Shown: positions 1 to 11,168 of the stretch, piece after piece
Position numbering within the stretch: position 1 is the first letter of the stretch
How the letters are laid out: each line of letters begins with the position of its first letter
Source of the DNA: Thiobacillus sp.
GTDB taxonomy: Bacteria; Pseudomonadota; Gammaproteobacteria; Burkholderiales; Thiobacillaceae
Length of the DNA: 45,034 bases
NCBI GenBank assembly: GCA_030692355.1
Contig: JAUYCF010000034.1
Span: forward strand, 1 to 45,034
Reading direction: 5' to 3'
Translations under genes and position numbers: made by a program
Notes under the pieces: model-generated
What the model saw: the letters and a program-made list of their open reading frames with translations, nothing else
The model's database searches: none
Told to the model about the DNA's origin: nothing

Positions 1-825
1 CGGGATGCCGAAGAAGGATTCGGTGATGAGGCTGCCCATGAACAGCAGCGGCAGCACCACCACCGCACCGGTGAGGATCGGGATCATGCCGTTCTTCAGC
101 ACATGGCGGAACAGCACGCGCACCTCGGAGAGCCCCTTGGCGCGCGCGGTGCGCACATAGTCCTTGCCGATTTCCTCAAGGAAAATGGTGCGGTACCAGC
201 GCGATCCGCTGCCGATGCCGGCCACCACGCCGACCAGCACCGGCAACAGGATGAAGCGAATGCCGTCGATGCCGCCGGCGAAGCCCGAGATCGGCAGCAG
301 GTTCCACAGTTTGGCGATGAAGTACTGTCCGGCGATGATGTAGAACAGTCCCGAGATCGACATCAGCACCACGCACAGCACGACGCCCCACAGGTCGAGA
401 TAGGTGGCGCGGAAAAATACCATCAGCAGTGCAAAGGTGATGTTGACCAGCAAACCGATGACGAACACCGGCAGCGCGATCGCCAGGCTCGGTCCCATGC
501 GGGTGCGGATTTCGTTGCCGATGTTGCGGCCGTCGTCGCCCTTGCCGAATTCAAACACGAACATCGCGGCCGAGTGCTTGAAGAAAATCGTGTCGGTGAA
601 CTGTGTGCTGCCCTTCGCCTCGGCGTTCAGCAGCAGCGGCTTGTCGTAGCCGTGTTCGACCTTCCAGCGCTCGATCGCTTCCGACGTTACGTGCTTGGCG
701 CCGAGCTGAAGCCGCGCCATGTCGTCCGGCGTGTTGACGACGAAGAACAGCGTAAACGTCAGCAGGTTGACCCCGATCAGAATCGGGATCGCATACAGCA
801 CGCGCCGCAGGATATAAGCGAACAT
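1..825 (-). CDS. Peptide-type ABC transporter permease (OppB/YejB-like), 3' end beyond window
   Basis: The reading frame starts with ATG at 825 and stays open for 275 codons to the window edge, so the C-terminus is missing. It opens with the typical OppB/DppB N-terminus ([20 protein letters not shown]), a first membrane helix followed by a periplasmic stretch, then several hydrophobic segments. A permease EAA-loop is visible (DYVRTARAKGLS, near residue 226), which is the contact to the ATPase. The start codon overlaps the stop of the upstream binding-protein gene by one base (TGATG), so the two are translationally coupled. The long periplasmic insert after the first helix resembles the YejB subgroup, but the substrate cannot be named from sequence. 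Confidence 0.85.
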   Translation of the reverse strand, partial: MFAYILRRVLYAIPILIGVNLLTFTLFFVVNTPDDMARLQLGAKHVTSEAIERWKVEHGYDKPLLLNAEAKGSTQFTDTIFFKHSAAMFVFEFGKGDDGRNIGNEIRTRMGPSLAIALPVFVIGLLVNITFALLMVFFRATYLDLWGVVLCVVLMSISGLFYIIAGQYFIAKLWNLLPISGFAGGIDGIRFILLPVLVGVVAGIGSGSRWYRTIFLEEIGKDYVRTARAKGLSEVRVLFRHVLKNGMIPILTGAVVVLPLLFMGSLITESFFGIP

Positions 826-2981
826 CAGCCGGTTTTCCTTTCATGCCGCCGCCACCCGATCGCGGCCGGCGCGATGACGGCGACCAGCGCGGCAACCAGC
901 AGGATGATCGGCCACAGCACCGGGCGGTTCCATTCGTCGCGCCGCATTTCGCGCAACTCAGGATCGATACGCCGGTATTTCAGCGTGTTGTTGGCCATCA
1001 GATTGGGTTTGACGTTGTGCACCCAGCCGTGACGCAGGCCAAAAGACTTGGGGTAGTAGGCGAAAATCCACGGCGCATCGCGGCGCACGATCTCCAGCAT
1101 GGCGTCGATCACCTGCTGTCGCTCGGGGCCATTGTCCATGTCCTTCATGCGCTCGAACAGGCGGTTGAATTCCGGGCTATCGTAGTTGGCCGCATTCTCG
1201 CCGCCGGTGCCGACCTTTTTGTGCGGGCCGTACAGCAGGAACAGGAAGTTCTCCGGGTCGGGGTAGTCGGCGTTCCAGCCCCATTCGAACAGCTGCGCAT
1301 TGCCCTTGCGGATCTTGTCCTGGAAGCGATTGTAGTCGGTGCCGCGCACCACCAGCTGCACGTTGAGCTTGTCGAGCTGCTTCTTCATCCAGTCGAGCCG
1401 CGACTTGGCGTCGGGGCCGCTCGCCATGGTGTCGAAATACAGCACCAGCGGGGCGCCGGTTTTGACGTCGCGGCCGTTCGGGTAGCCCGCCTCGGCCAGC
1501 AGCTTTTTCGCCACCTCGATCGGGCGCCGCTGGATGACCCCGTCGCGCGCCTCGTACACGTAGGGATTCAGCCCGGCCACACCCTCGACATAGCCGAACA
1601 AACCGGGGGGAATCGGTCCCTGTGCGGGTATGCCGCGGCCGTTGAGGAAGATCGAAATGAATTCGTCATAGTCGAAGGCGATGGAAAGCGCCTGCCGCAA
1701 TTTCTGGCGGTCTTCGCCCAGCCCCCCCACCACCGGGTCGAGCATGTTGAAGCCGACATACCAGAGCGAAGCCGCCACCGCGGTGATGAGGTGGATGTCC
1801 TGCTCGCGCATGCCGTCGGTGAGCTGCGGGGCGCCACCGGAAGTGAACTGCACGGCCTGGTCGAAGCTGTCTGAGCTGATGCCGGAACTATCGTAGTAGC
1901 CCTGCAGAAACTTGCTCCAGTAGGGAATGGTTTCCTTCTCCAGGCTGTAGATGGCTGCGTCGACAAACGGCAGCGGCTTGCCGGCGTCGGCGAGCAGGCC
2001 GGCCTGGTGGTCCTCCTCGCTGCCTTCCGCCGGATAGGCTTCGCCGTGGAAGTGGGGATTCTTCTTCAGCACCATACGGCGGTTGGGATCGTTCTCCGCC
2101 AGATAGTAGGGGCCGGTGCCGACCGGCTGCCAGTCGAGCGTGAGGTTCTTGTCCGCCATCCCGTGCTGCGCGTAGAAAACCTCTGCTTCCCACGGCACCG
2201 GCGCGAAGAACGGCATCGCCAGCCAGTAGATGAACTGCGGGTATTTGCCCTGGATACGGATGCGGTAGGTGTGGCGATCCACCACTTCGGCCCCTTCAAG
2301 CGGAAAATCGTCGAGTTTCAACACCGCATCGGGATCGGCCTTGGCCGCTTTCTCCAGCGCCTCGCCCAGCGCCTTCAGGCCGACGACATGCTCGCTCATC
2401 AGGCCGAAAATCGGCGAGCTGAGCCGGGGGTTGGCCAGCCGTTTGATCTGATACACATAATCCGCTGCCACCAGTTCGCGCGTGCCGCTGTGTTCAAAAT
2501 CGTTTATACGGGTTTTTTTGGCGATATCCGAGGCTGTAAGCGCATGGTAGCGGTAGTGTCCAGCCGCATCGCGCGCAAACGCCGGATGCGGCTGATAGCG
2601 GATACCGGGGCGGATGCTGATTTCGTATACGCTTTCGGCAATGCTCGCTGCCGGCGCATCGTCCGGCAGCGCTTTTCCGGCGGCGTCGAAATAGCGAGGC
2701 CTGGGCACCGCCTCGGCGGTCAGCGGGACCAGCGTGTAGGGACGCTTGAGGAAGTGGTATTGCAGCGGCGGTTCGTAAATCTGCCCGGTGAATTCGACTT
2801 CATTCGAGCTGTAGGAGCGTGCCGGATCGAGATGCTTGGGGCGCTCGGAAAATGCGCTGTAAAGCACATTGGCGTCGGCCTGGCTGCCCGGGTAGGGGTT
2901 GTTCCAGCTGTCGGAGCAGCCTGCCATCAAGCCTAGCCCCAGCAGGCCCGTCCCCAATAAAATCGCCCCGATGCGCACCAT
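825..2981 (-). CDS. ABC transporter substrate-binding lipoprotein, family 5 (oligopeptide type), with C-terminal membrane helix
   Basis: A 718-residue member of the SBP_bac_5 (OppA/DppA) family, the capture subunit for the adjoining permease. The N-terminus is a lipoprotein signal with lipobox LMAGC at about residues 18-22, so the mature protein should be lipid-anchored. Family landmarks include the [11 protein letters not shown] region and the late [17 protein letters not shown] segment. Unusually, residues about 690-710 ([20 protein letters not shown]) form a hydrophobic helix followed by a basic tail (WRRHERKTG), so the protein may be anchored at both ends. It is longer than the usual 500-600 residues. 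The gene is divergent from fabI. Peptides are the family substrate; the actual ligand is unknown. Confidence 0.88.
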   Translation of the reverse strand: MVRIGAILLGTGLLGLGLMAGCSDSWNNPYPGSQADANVLYSAFSERPKHLDPARSYSSNEVEFTGQIYEPPLQYHFLKRPYTLVPLTAEAVPRPRYFDAAGKALPDDAPAASIAESVYEISIRPGIRYQPHPAFARDAAGHYRYHALTASDIAKKTRINDFEHSGTRELVAADYVYQIKRLANPRLSSPIFGLMSEHVVGLKALGEALEKAAKADPDAVLKLDDFPLEGAEVVDRHTYRIRIQGKYPQFIYWLAMPFFAPVPWEAEVFYAQHGMADKNLTLDWQPVGTGPYYLAENDPNRRMVLKKNPHFHGEAYPAEGSEEDHQAGLLADAGKPLPFVDAAIYSLEKETIPYWSKFLQGYYDSSGISSDSFDQAVQFTSGGAPQLTDGMREQDIHLITAVAASLWYVGFNMLDPVVGGLGEDRQKLRQALSIAFDYDEFISIFLNGRGIPAQGPIPPGLFGYVEGVAGLNPYVYEARDGVIQRRPIEVAKKLLAEAGYPNGRDVKTGAPLVLYFDTMASGPDAKSRLDWMKKQLDKLNVQLVVRGTDYNRFQDKIRKGNAQLFEWGWNADYPDPENFLFLLYGPHKKVGTGGENAANYDSPEFNRLFERMKDMDNGPERQQVIDAMLEIVRRDAPWIFAYYPKSFGLRHGWVHNVKPNLMANNTLKYRRIDPELREMRRDEWNRPVLWPIILLVAALVAVIAPAAIGWRRHERKTG

Positions 2982-2987
2982 CCCGCA

Positions 2988-3016
2988 AGTGTACCCAAGC
3001 GCGCCGCCAACGTCAG
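2988..3016 (-). promoter_or_regulatory. Putative promoter of the binding-protein gene
   Basis: On the minus strand CTGACG (3016-3011) is followed after 17 bases by TACACT (2993-2988). Transcription would begin near 2981, which is the first base of the start codon, so the message could be leaderless or nearly so. No good Shine-Dalgarno sequence precedes the ATG. The match is only moderate. Confidence 0.3.
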
Positions 3017-3020
3017 CCGT

Positions 3021-3026
3021 TATAAT
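3021..3026 (+). promoter_or_regulatory. Putative -10 element of fabI
   Basis: A perfect TATAAT lies 31 bases before the fabI ATG. No convincing -35 hexamer is present at 16-18 bases upstream. It sits in the 76-base divergent region shared with the binding-protein gene. Confidence 0.35.
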
Positions 3027-3057
3027 CCCGTGCTACACAACTTTCTTCGAGACCATC

Positions 3058-3840
3058 ATGGGATTTCTTGCAGGAAAACGCTTGCTGATCACCGGCGTAA
3101 TATCCAACCGTTCGATCGCGTACGGCATCGCCGCCGCATGCAAGCGCGAAGGCGCCGAACTGGCCTTCACCTACCAGGGCGAGCGCATCAAGGATCGCGT
3201 CACCGAATTCGCCCAGGAGTTCGGATCCAGCCTGGTCTTCCCGTGCGACGTCGGCAGCGACGAGCAGATCGACGCCCTGTTTGCCGACCTCGGCAAACAC
3301 TGGGACGGCCTCGATGGCCTGGTGCACTCGATCGCCTTCGCGCCGAAAGAAGCGCTGGCCGGCGATTTTCTGTCCGCAGTCACACGGGAAAACTTCCGCA
3401 TCGCCCACGACATCAGCTCATACAGCTTTGCTGCACTGGCCAAGGCCGCGTTGCCGATGATGGAAGGCCGTCAGGCTGCATTGCTGACGCTGACCTACCT
3501 CGGTGCGGTTCGCTCCATTCCAAACTACAACGTCATGGGCCTGGCCAAGGCCAGTCTCGAATCCAGCGTGTACTACATGGCGCAGAGTCTTGGGCCCAAG
3601 GGCATCCGCGTCAACGCAGTGTCGGCAGGCCCGATCAAGACGCTGGCCGCCAGCGGCATCGCCAACTTCGGCGAGAAACTTGACGTCGTCGCCAAGAATG
3701 CGCCGCTGCGTCGCAATGTGACCATCGATGAAGTTGGCAATGTGGCGGCCTTCCTGCTCTCTGACCTGGCCTCCGCCATCACCGGCGAAATCACCTACGT
3801 CGATGCCGGCTTCAACACCACCGCCGGCGCTGAGCAGTAA
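3058..3840 (+). CDS. fabI: Enoyl-[acyl-carrier-protein] reductase (NADH)
   Basis: FabI performs the last step of each fatty-acid elongation cycle, reducing trans-2-enoyl-ACP in the cytoplasm. The 260-residue product has the divergent SDR nucleotide fold ([20 protein letters not shown]), the [10 protein letters not shown] loop, and the FabI active site Y-x6-K in [13 protein letters not shown] followed by [12 protein letters not shown]. The frame is open upstream to 2899, but homology begins at [10 protein letters not shown], so ATG 3058 is chosen. A strong hairpin terminator follows the stop. It stands alone between a transporter and ppiD on the opposite strand. The family is the target of triclosan-type inhibitors; resistance cannot be judged from the sequence. 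Confidence 0.97.
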   Translation: MGFLAGKRLLITGVISNRSIAYGIAAACKREGAELAFTYQGERIKDRVTEFAQEFGSSLVFPCDVGSDEQIDALFADLGKHWDGLDGLVHSIAFAPKEALAGDFLSAVTRENFRIAHDISSYSFAALAKAALPMMEGRQAALLTLTYLGAVRSIPNYNVMGLAKASLESSVYYMAQSLGPKGIRVNAVSAGPIKTLAASGIANFGEKLDVVAKNAPLRRNVTIDEVGNVAAFLLSDLASAITGEITYVDAGFNTTAGAEQ

Positions 3841-3848
3841 CACTTTTT

Positions 3849-3895
3849 CACCCCAACAAAAAACGCGCCTCGAAGGCGCGTTTTTTGTTGGGGTG
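3849..3895. terminator. Perfect bidirectional intrinsic terminator between fabI and ppiD
   Basis: Arms 3849-3869 and 3875-3895 are exact reverse complements over 21 bases with a five-base TCGAA loop. The stem has a GC-rich top (ACGCGCC/GGCGCGT) and an A6/T6 segment below it, so each strand reads as a GC stem followed by a U-tract. It lies between the convergent stops of fabI (3840) and ppiD (3907). Confidence 0.93.
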
Positions 3896-3906
3896 AGCAG
3901 TTCGGT

Positions 3907-5802
3907 TTATCTGCCTTCGATTGCATTGGGCTGGATTTTCACTTTCTGCCCGGCGGTGATCAGCGCGACCATCGCCTTCATGTCCGCACGCTGCTGCGCC
4001 TGCACGACACCGGATTCGATCGATGCCCGCAGCACGGGGTCCAGCGCAGGCGCCTCCAGCACGCGGCTCACCCGCACGATGCGATAAGCGCCGTCAGGGC
4101 GAGTAAAGCCGGTGTAGGCAGGCAGCTTGTCGGCGCTCACCCGGAATACCGCCTTGGCGCCTGCGGCATCCAGCACAGCCGAAGGCTGACGCCCGACCAC
4201 CTGGAAATCCGACCAGTTCAAGTCCGCTTCCTCGCCCTTGGCCAGTGCCTGGACCGTAGCCTCGCCCTTTTGCGCCAGCAGCCGTGCGCTCAGCGCGGCA
4301 TGCAACTTGGCCTCGATTGCCACCGACACTTCGGCCAGCGGACGCAGGCGCGCCTGGCGATGCTCCACGATCCGCGCAGCCACCAGGGTGCCGGGCTGAA
4401 CCTCGATGGCCTCGGTGTTCTGCCTGGATTTGATTGATTCCGGGCCGAACAGCGCAGCCGACAGTGCGGGATGATTGAATGGTGGCGGCGCATTTTTTGC
4501 GGTCATCCAGCCGCTTTGCTTGACGGTCAGCTTGGCCGCTGTCGCTGCGGGCTGCAGGGAGGTCGCGTTTTCATACACCAGGTTGCTGAAGTTCTCGGCC
4601 AGATCGGCAAACACCTTCTGCGCCTGCTGCCTGCGCAACTCGTCCACAACCGCTGCACGCACCTCGGCCAGCGGTGCGGTCTGCGCAGGCTCAATGCCAT
4701 CCAGACGGATGATGTGATAACCGAAATCGCTTTCCACCGGATCACGGATCTCATTCGGCTTCATGCTGAACACGGCATCCTCGAAAGGCTTGACCATCAT
4801 GCCGCGACCAAAACTGCCCAGGCTGCCATCCTGCGCAGCCGAGCCGGGATCCTGCGATTCGGCGCGCGCCAGTTCGGCGAAACGCTCCGGTGCTTTCCGC
4901 AGGGCTTGAATCAGTTCGGCTGCTTTCGCCTTGGCCTGGGCGCGCGTTGCTGCGTCCGCATTTTTATCGACGGCAATCAGGATATGGCTCGCACGACGCT
5001 GCTCGGGTTGCCCGAACTGCGCAGCGTTGGCCGCGTAGTACTCCGCCACCGCCTGCTCGTTCACGGCAATGCCCGCTGCCACGCTTGCGATGTCCAGCAC
5101 CAGATGCTCGGCGCGAATCTGCTCCGGCTCGGTGAATTCGGCCTGGTTGGCCGCGTAATACTGCTCCACGTCGGCGGTCGCCACCTGGACCTGCGACGCC
5201 ACCGTGGAAGCCGGCAGATCCGCCCAGGCGATCTCGCGCTGCTGCGCCACCAGGCGGGCAATCTGCGTCAGCGAGGTATTCGAGGGGAAGGCCGCGAGCG
5301 AAACCGGACTGGTAATGGCCTCGAGCATGAAGGCCTGGCGCAATTCATTTTCAAACTGGGCAGGCGTGCGGTTGTTCTGGCGCAGCACCGCCTCATAGCG
5401 CAGCTGCGAAAATGTGCCGTCCTGCTGGAAGGACGGAATCTGCCCGAGTACCGATGCGACATATGCATCCGGTGCCAGGAACCTGAGCTTTTGCGCTTCC
5501 AGCAGGAGCGCCTTACGCTCGATCAGGCTATCGAGCACCTGTTTGCGAAAGTCGGCTGTTTCGATGACGGCGGGATCAAATGCAGGGCCGAGCGTCTCGC
5601 GCATGCGGTCACTCTGCGCCTGGATTTCCCGCGTCAGTTCCTCACGTGAAATCCCCACATCCCCGACCTCGGCGATCTTGCCGCCGCTTTTGTCGCCCGA
5701 TATGTAGGAATCCACGCCGAACAGGGCGAAGGTAACAATAATCAAGGCCAGTATGATTTTGGCCAGCCAGCCCTTTGCATGCCTGCGGATTGCTTCGAGC
5801 AC
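3907..5802 (-). CDS. ppiD: Periplasmic folding chaperone PpiD (SurA N-like and parvulin PPIase domains)
   Basis: A 631-residue inner-membrane-anchored chaperone that faces the periplasm and helps newly exported proteins fold near the Sec translocon. One membrane helix lies at about residues 13-32 (AKIILALIIVTFALFGV), followed by a SurA_N/PpiD-type helical region (about 35-260). A parvulin-type peptidyl-prolyl isomerase domain follows at about 270-371, with RASHIL at its start and GYHIIRLDGIEP at its end. The C-terminal half is a PpiD-type extension. Gene order lon-hupB-ppiD matches that of E. coli, with two tRNA genes inserted upstream here. A tRNA terminator (5900-5927) lies just before it, so ppiD probably has its own promoter, which I could not identify. 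Confidence 0.93.
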   Translation of the reverse strand: MLEAIRRHAKGWLAKIILALIIVTFALFGVDSYISGDKSGGKIAEVGDVGISREELTREIQAQSDRMRETLGPAFDPAVIETADFRKQVLDSLIERKALLLEAQKLRFLAPDAYVASVLGQIPSFQQDGTFSQLRYEAVLRQNNRTPAQFENELRQAFMLEAITSPVSLAAFPSNTSLTQIARLVAQQREIAWADLPASTVASQVQVATADVEQYYAANQAEFTEPEQIRAEHLVLDIASVAAGIAVNEQAVAEYYAANAAQFGQPEQRRASHILIAVDKNADAATRAQAKAKAAELIQALRKAPERFAELARAESQDPGSAAQDGSLGSFGRGMMVKPFEDAVFSMKPNEIRDPVESDFGYHIIRLDGIEPAQTAPLAEVRAAVVDELRRQQAQKVFADLAENFSNLVYENATSLQPAATAAKLTVKQSGWMTAKNAPPPFNHPALSAALFGPESIKSRQNTEAIEVQPGTLVAARIVEHRQARLRPLAEVSVAIEAKLHAALSARLLAQKGEATVQALAKGEEADLNWSDFQVVGRQPSAVLDAAGAKAVFRVSADKLPAYTGFTRPDGAYRIVRVSRVLEAPALDPVLRASIESGVVQAQQRADMKAMVALITAGQKVKIQPNAIEGR

Positions 5803-5899
5803 GGTCTTCTACTCCGAAAAAAATCGCCAGCGCGAATTTTCGCGCACTTTGCGTCTCGCGTCTCGCCTTGCTGTGATGAAAAGACGCAGTATGAAATGA

Positions 5900-5927
5900 A
5901 AAAAGGCGAACTTGCGTTCGCCTTTTT
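5900..5927 (-). terminator. Intrinsic terminator of the tRNA pair
   Basis: Arms 5900-5911 and 5916-5927 are perfectly complementary over 12 bases (GGCGAAC/GTTCGCC core with A5/T5 ends) around a TTGC loop. It begins five bases past the CCA end of tRNA-Asp and is symmetric, so it could act in both directions. Confidence 0.85.
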
Positions 5928-5932
5928 GATGT

Positions 5933-6009
5933 TGGCGGAGTGGACGGGACTCGAACCCGCGACCCCCGGCGTGACAGGCCGGTATTCTAACCAACTGAAC
6001 TACCACTCC
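5933..6009 (-). tRNA. tRNA-Asp (anticodon GTC)
   Basis: A 77-base tRNA with the CCA tail encoded. The acceptor stem GGAGTGG/CCACTCC is perfect, the anticodon arm reads CCGGC-CTGTCAC-GCCGG, and the T arm is GCGGG-TTCGAGT-CCCGT with the usual TTC. It lies 66 bases after tRNA-Val on the same strand and is followed at once by a terminator. Confidence 0.97.
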
Positions 6010-6075
6010 CTGGTGCTACAAAAAACGTCAGTGAACAACGTTGCACTGCAATCGACTGCTTGTCCTGATCCCTGC

Positions 6076-6151
6076 TGGTGGGTGCTGAGGGGCTCGAACC
6101 CCCGACATTCGCCGTGTAAAGGCGACGCTCTACCAGCTGAGCTAAGCACCC
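6076..6151 (-). tRNA. tRNA-Val (anticodon TAC)
   Basis: A 76-base tRNA with encoded CCA. The acceptor GGGTGCT/AGCACCC pairs perfectly, the D arm contains AGCTCAGCTGGTAGAGC, the anticodon loop is CTTTACA with anticodon TAC, and the T arm carries GGTTCGAGCC. It sits 62 bases downstream of hupB, and is likely transcribed with tRNA-Asp. Confidence 0.97.
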
Positions 6152-6213
6152 GACGAAGCCAAAGATTCTACAACAGATTTCCGACCTTGCCAAATGCAAA
6201 CTGCATTTTTTTA

Positions 6214-6486
6214 TTAATTGACGGCGTCCTTCAGCCCTTTGCCTGCGCGAAACTTCGGCACTTTGGCAGCCTTGATCTTGATGGCTGCGCCGGTGCGCGG
6301 ATTGCGGCCCGTGCGTGCGGCGCGCTTGCCGACATAGAAGCTGCCAAAACCCACCAGCGTCACCATGTCGCCTTTTTTCAACGCTTTCTTGACCGCGTCA
6401 ACCGTTGCATCCAGTGCGCGGCCGGCAGCGGCCTTGGAAATATCAGCCGAGTCGGCGATGGCATCAATCAATTCGGATTTATTCAC
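6214..6486 (-). CDS. hupB: DNA-binding protein HU-beta
   Basis: A 90-residue nucleoid protein that binds and bends DNA as a dimer. It is nearly full-length HU family, with the dimerization helices ([20 protein letters not shown]), the VTLVGFGSF core, and the arm signature [12 protein letters not shown] that reaches into the minor groove. The start codon is GTG (6486-6484), preceded by a GGGG-type ribosome site seven bases away; no ATG is available. It has its own strong promoter (6535-6564) separate from lon. Position after lon is the usual proteobacterial order. Confidence 0.96.
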   Translation of the reverse strand: MNKSELIDAIADSADISKAAAGRALDATVDAVKKALKKGDMVTLVGFGSFYVGKRAARTGRNPRTGAAIKIKAAKVPKFRAGKGLKDAVN

Positions 6487-6534
6487 GTGTTATCCCCTTC
6501 GCTCAAGTGGTACAGGAAAACCCCTGTGGGGGCT

Positions 6535-6564
6535 TTTATAGCAACCCGTAAAACCTTGTGTCAA
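6535..6564 (-). promoter_or_regulatory. Sigma-70 promoter of hupB
   Basis: The minus strand reads TTGACA (6564-6559), 18 bases, TATAAA (6540-6535), close to consensus. Predicted start is near 6528, giving a leader of roughly 40 bases before the GTG of hupB. It lies downstream of the lon terminator. Confidence 0.75.
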
Positions 6565-6583
6565 GCGGTTTTCCGGGCGCACC

Positions 6584-6611
6584 AAAAAAATCCCGCGGCT
6601 GGCGCGGGATT
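6584..6611 (-). terminator. Intrinsic terminator of lon
   Basis: Arms AATCCCGCG (plus 6589-6597) and CGCGGGATT (6603-6611) enclose a five-base loop. On the minus strand the stem is followed by a run of T (complement of 6584-6590). It lies 22 bases after the lon stop. Confidence 0.85.
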
Positions 6612-6633
6612 CCGGGGAGCGGTTAAAAAACAC

Positions 6634-9048
<2,415 letters not shown>

Positions 9049-9090
9049 CATGATTTCCTGGTAAGAGTTGAGGAAAGGATGCGCGGCATT

Positions 9091-9158
9091 CAACCACGCT
9101 CTACCCGTAAAGGGTAGGCCGTGGCTCTAAAGCCGATAAATCGGCAACAACCACGCTC
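9091..9158 (-). promoter_or_regulatory. Repeated, foldable 5' leader of lon
   Basis: The lon leader contains an 11-base direct repeat (minus strand GAGCGTGGTTG; plus 9148-9158 and 9091-9101). Between the copies lie two small hairpins (GCCGA-TTTA-TCGGC and CTACCC-TTTAC-GGGTAG) and a central AGCCACG element (within plus 9120-9127). That element can pair with CGTGGTT of either repeat copy, so two mutually exclusive folds are possible. Function is not known; a temperature- or translation-sensitive leader is one reading. Confidence 0.4.
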
Positions 9159-9163
9159 ATCCA

Positions 9164-9192
9164 TAATTGGGGAGCATAGGTTGGAATTCAAG
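9164..9192 (-). promoter_or_regulatory. Heat-shock (sigma-32 type) promoter of lon
   Basis: The minus strand reads CTTGAA (9192-9187), a 14-base spacer, then CCCCAATTA (9172-9164). This closely follows the sigma-32 consensus CTTGAA-N13-17-CCCCATNT. A start near 9157 would give a leader of about 110 bases. Confidence 0.7.
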
Positions 9193-9219
9193 ATGGCTGG
9201 CAGGTTCCCCGTCAGCCAT
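9193..9219 (-). terminator. Hairpin after clpX, without a T-tract
   Basis: ATGGCTG and CAGCCAT (9193-9199 and 9213-9219) form a seven-pair stem extended by four more pairs after one mismatch. It begins eight bases beyond the clpX stop and abuts the lon -35 element. The lack of a T run makes it a weak terminator at best; it may instead protect the clpX 3' end. Confidence 0.4.
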
Positions 9220-9226
9220 TTGATGT

Positions 9227-10498
9227 TCAGGCTCCGGCAGCCAGCGGTTGCTCGCCCTGATCCGAGTAAATCAGCAAGGGCTTGCCGTCGCCGCTGATCA
9301 TCCCGTTGTCCACCACCACCTTGCTGACGCCCTTGAGCGATGGCAGGTCGTACATGGTATCGAGCAGGGAATGCTCGATGATCGAACGCAGGCCGCGTGC
9401 GCCGGTGCGGCGCGCCAGCGCGCGCTTGGCGATGGCATTCAGCGCATCCTCGCGGAATTCGAGTTCGACGCCTTCCATCTTGAAGAGCTTGACGAACTGC
9501 TTGGTCAGCGCGTTCTTCGGTTCGGTCAGAATCTGCACCAGCGCGGCCTCATCCAGCTCATCCAGGGTTGCGACAACCGGCAAACGTCCGACAAATTCCG
9601 GGATCAGACCATATTTGATGAGATCTTCGGGCTCGACCTGGTGCAGCAATTCAACGTCGCGCTTGGTTTCGTCGACATTCTTGACCTGCGCGCCAAAGCC
9701 GATGCCACCTTTTTCGGTGCGGCCACGAATGACTTTTTCCAGCCCGCTGAACGCGCCGCCGCAAATGAACAGGATGTTGCTGGTGTCGACCTGCACGAAC
9801 TCCTGGTTCGGGTGCTTGCGCCCGCCCTGCGGCGGCACCGAAGCCGTGGTGCCTTCAATCAGTTTCAGCAGCGCCTGCTGCACGCCTTCGCCGGACACGT
9901 CGCGGGTAATCGAGGGGTTGTCGGCCTTGCGTGAAATCTTGTCGATTTCATCGATGTAAACAATGCCCTGCTTGGCCTTCTCGACATCGTAATCGCATTT
10001 TTGCAGCAACTTCTGGATGATGTTCTCGACGTCCTCGCCCACATAACCGGCTTCGGTCAGCGTGGTGGCATCGGCAATCACGAACGGCACGTTCAGCGTG
10101 CGTGCCAGCGTTTGCGCCAGCAGGGTCTTGCCGGAGCCGGTCGGGCCGATCAGCAGGATGTTGCTCTTGGCCAGCTCGACTTCGCCCGTGCCGGCGTTGC
10201 TGCGCAGGCGCTTGTAGTGATTGTAGACGGCAACCGCCAGCGCTTTTTTCGCCTGCCCCTGGCCGATCACGTATTGATCGAGCATGCCGCTGATTTCGTG
10301 CGGCGTCGGCAAGTCGGACCCACTGCTCTTTTGGGTGTCGGCCTGCTGGATTTCCTCGCGGATGATGTCATTGCAAAGCTCGACGCATTCATCGCAGATG
10401 AATACCGACGGCCCGGCAATCAGCTTGCGCACCTCGTGCTGGCTTTTGCCGCAGAAGGAGCAGTAAAGAAGTTTGTCGCTCGAGCCTTTGTCTGCCAT
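9227..10498 (-). CDS. clpX: ClpXP protease ATP-binding subunit ClpX
   Basis: A 423-residue AAA+ unfoldase that feeds substrates to ClpP. The N-terminal zinc domain is intact with four cysteines ([11 protein letters not shown] and [10 protein letters not shown]). The AAA module shows Walker [10 protein letters not shown], Walker [11 protein letters not shown], the GYVGEDVE pore loop, the RKHPNQEF pore-2 region and sensor 2 in [10 protein letters not shown]. An IGF-type ClpP-docking loop is seen as GGIGFGAQ. It lies 13 bases after clpP and is likely cotranscribed with tig and clpP. Confidence 0.98.
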   Translation of the reverse strand: MADKGSSDKLLYCSFCGKSQHEVRKLIAGPSVFICDECVELCNDIIREEIQQADTQKSSGSDLPTPHEISGMLDQYVIGQGQAKKALAVAVYNHYKRLRSNAGTGEVELAKSNILLIGPTGSGKTLLAQTLARTLNVPFVIADATTLTEAGYVGEDVENIIQKLLQKCDYDVEKAKQGIVYIDEIDKISRKADNPSITRDVSGEGVQQALLKLIEGTTASVPPQGGRKHPNQEFVQVDTSNILFICGGAFSGLEKVIRGRTEKGGIGFGAQVKNVDETKRDVELLHQVEPEDLIKYGLIPEFVGRLPVVATLDELDEAALVQILTEPKNALTKQFVKLFKMEGVELEFREDALNAIAKRALARRTGARGLRSIIEHSLLDTMYDLPSLKGVSKVVVDNGMISGDGKPLLIYSDQGEQPLAAGA

Positions 10499-10511
10499 GC
10501 CAGTTCCTTGC

Positions 10512-11168
10512 TTAATTGCCTGACGCTTCGATGCGGCTGGTCAGCACCTTGTCGATCAGGCCGTAGTTCACCGATTCGTCCGCGCTCATGAAGTTGTCGC
10601 GGTCGGTGTCGCGCTCGATCACGTCGATGTTCTGCCCGGTGTGCTTGGCCAGCATGTCGTTGAGGCGGGATTTCAAATAGAGGATTTCCTTGGCGTGGAT
10701 GGCGATATCCGATGCCTGGCCCTGAAAACCGCCCAGCGGCTGGTGAATCATCACGCGCGAGTTCGGCAGGCAATAGCGCTTGCCCTTGGCGCCCGCGGTC
10801 AGCAGGAACGCGCCCATGCTGGCCGCCTGGCCGATACACAGGGTGGACACGTCCGGCTTGATGAACTGCATGGTGTCGTAGATCGCCAGGCCGGCCGAAA
10901 CGGATCCACCGGGCGAGTTGATATAAAAGAAGATGTCCTTGTCGGGGTTTTCCGACTCGAGGAACAGCATCTGCGCGACCACCAGGTTGGCCGTGCCATC
11001 GTTCACCGGACCCACCAGGAAGATGACCCGTTCCTTGAGCAGGCGCGAGTAGATGTCGTAGGCGCGTTCGCCACGGCCGCTTTGCTCGACGACCATGGGC
11101 ACCAGCCCCAGACCTTGAGGCTCGAAGGACCGCGAATTGGAAATACCGCGTTCAAAATCAATGTGCAT
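10512..11168 (-). CDS. clpP: ATP-dependent Clp protease proteolytic subunit ClpP
   Basis: A 218-residue serine peptidase that forms the double-heptamer chamber of ClpXP/ClpAP. The catalytic Ser lies in [11 protein letters not shown] and the His in [12 protein letters not shown], with a downstream Asp in the IERDTDRDN region. The core from [21 protein letters not shown] onward is nearly standard; the first 24 residues correspond to the processed propeptide. The ATG at 11168 overlaps the tig stop by one base (TGATG), indicating coupling. Confidence 0.98.
   Translation of the reverse strand: MHIDFERGISNSRSFEPQGLGLVPMVVEQSGRGERAYDIYSRLLKERVIFLVGPVNDGTANLVVAQMLFLESENPDKDIFFYINSPGGSVSAGLAIYDTMQFIKPDVSTLCIGQAASMGAFLLTAGAKGKRYCLPNSRVMIHQPLGGFQGQASDIAIHAKEILYLKSRLNDMLAKHTGQNIDVIERDTDRDNFMSADESVNYGLIDKVLTSRIEASGN

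Noticed and set aside
103-1874. Long plus-strand frames (103-1032 and 843-1874) opposite the ABC transporter genes
   Set aside because: They are the reverse reading of well-conserved permease and binding-protein genes in GC-rich DNA; the products are His/Gln/Arg-rich without family motifs.
4471-5649. A 392-codon plus-strand frame opposite ppiD
   Set aside because: Antisense to a clearly conserved protein, with low-complexity composition and no ribosome site; treated as a shadow frame.
6517-6532. CCCC-TGT-GGGG hairpin with T-tract near hupB as a possible attenuator
   Set aside because: The predicted hupB transcription start falls at about 6528, within the hairpin, so the full stem would not be transcribed.
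9193-9219. Hairpin after clpX as a full intrinsic terminator
   Set aside because: There is no T-tract; it is kept only as a low-confidence 3'-end structure.
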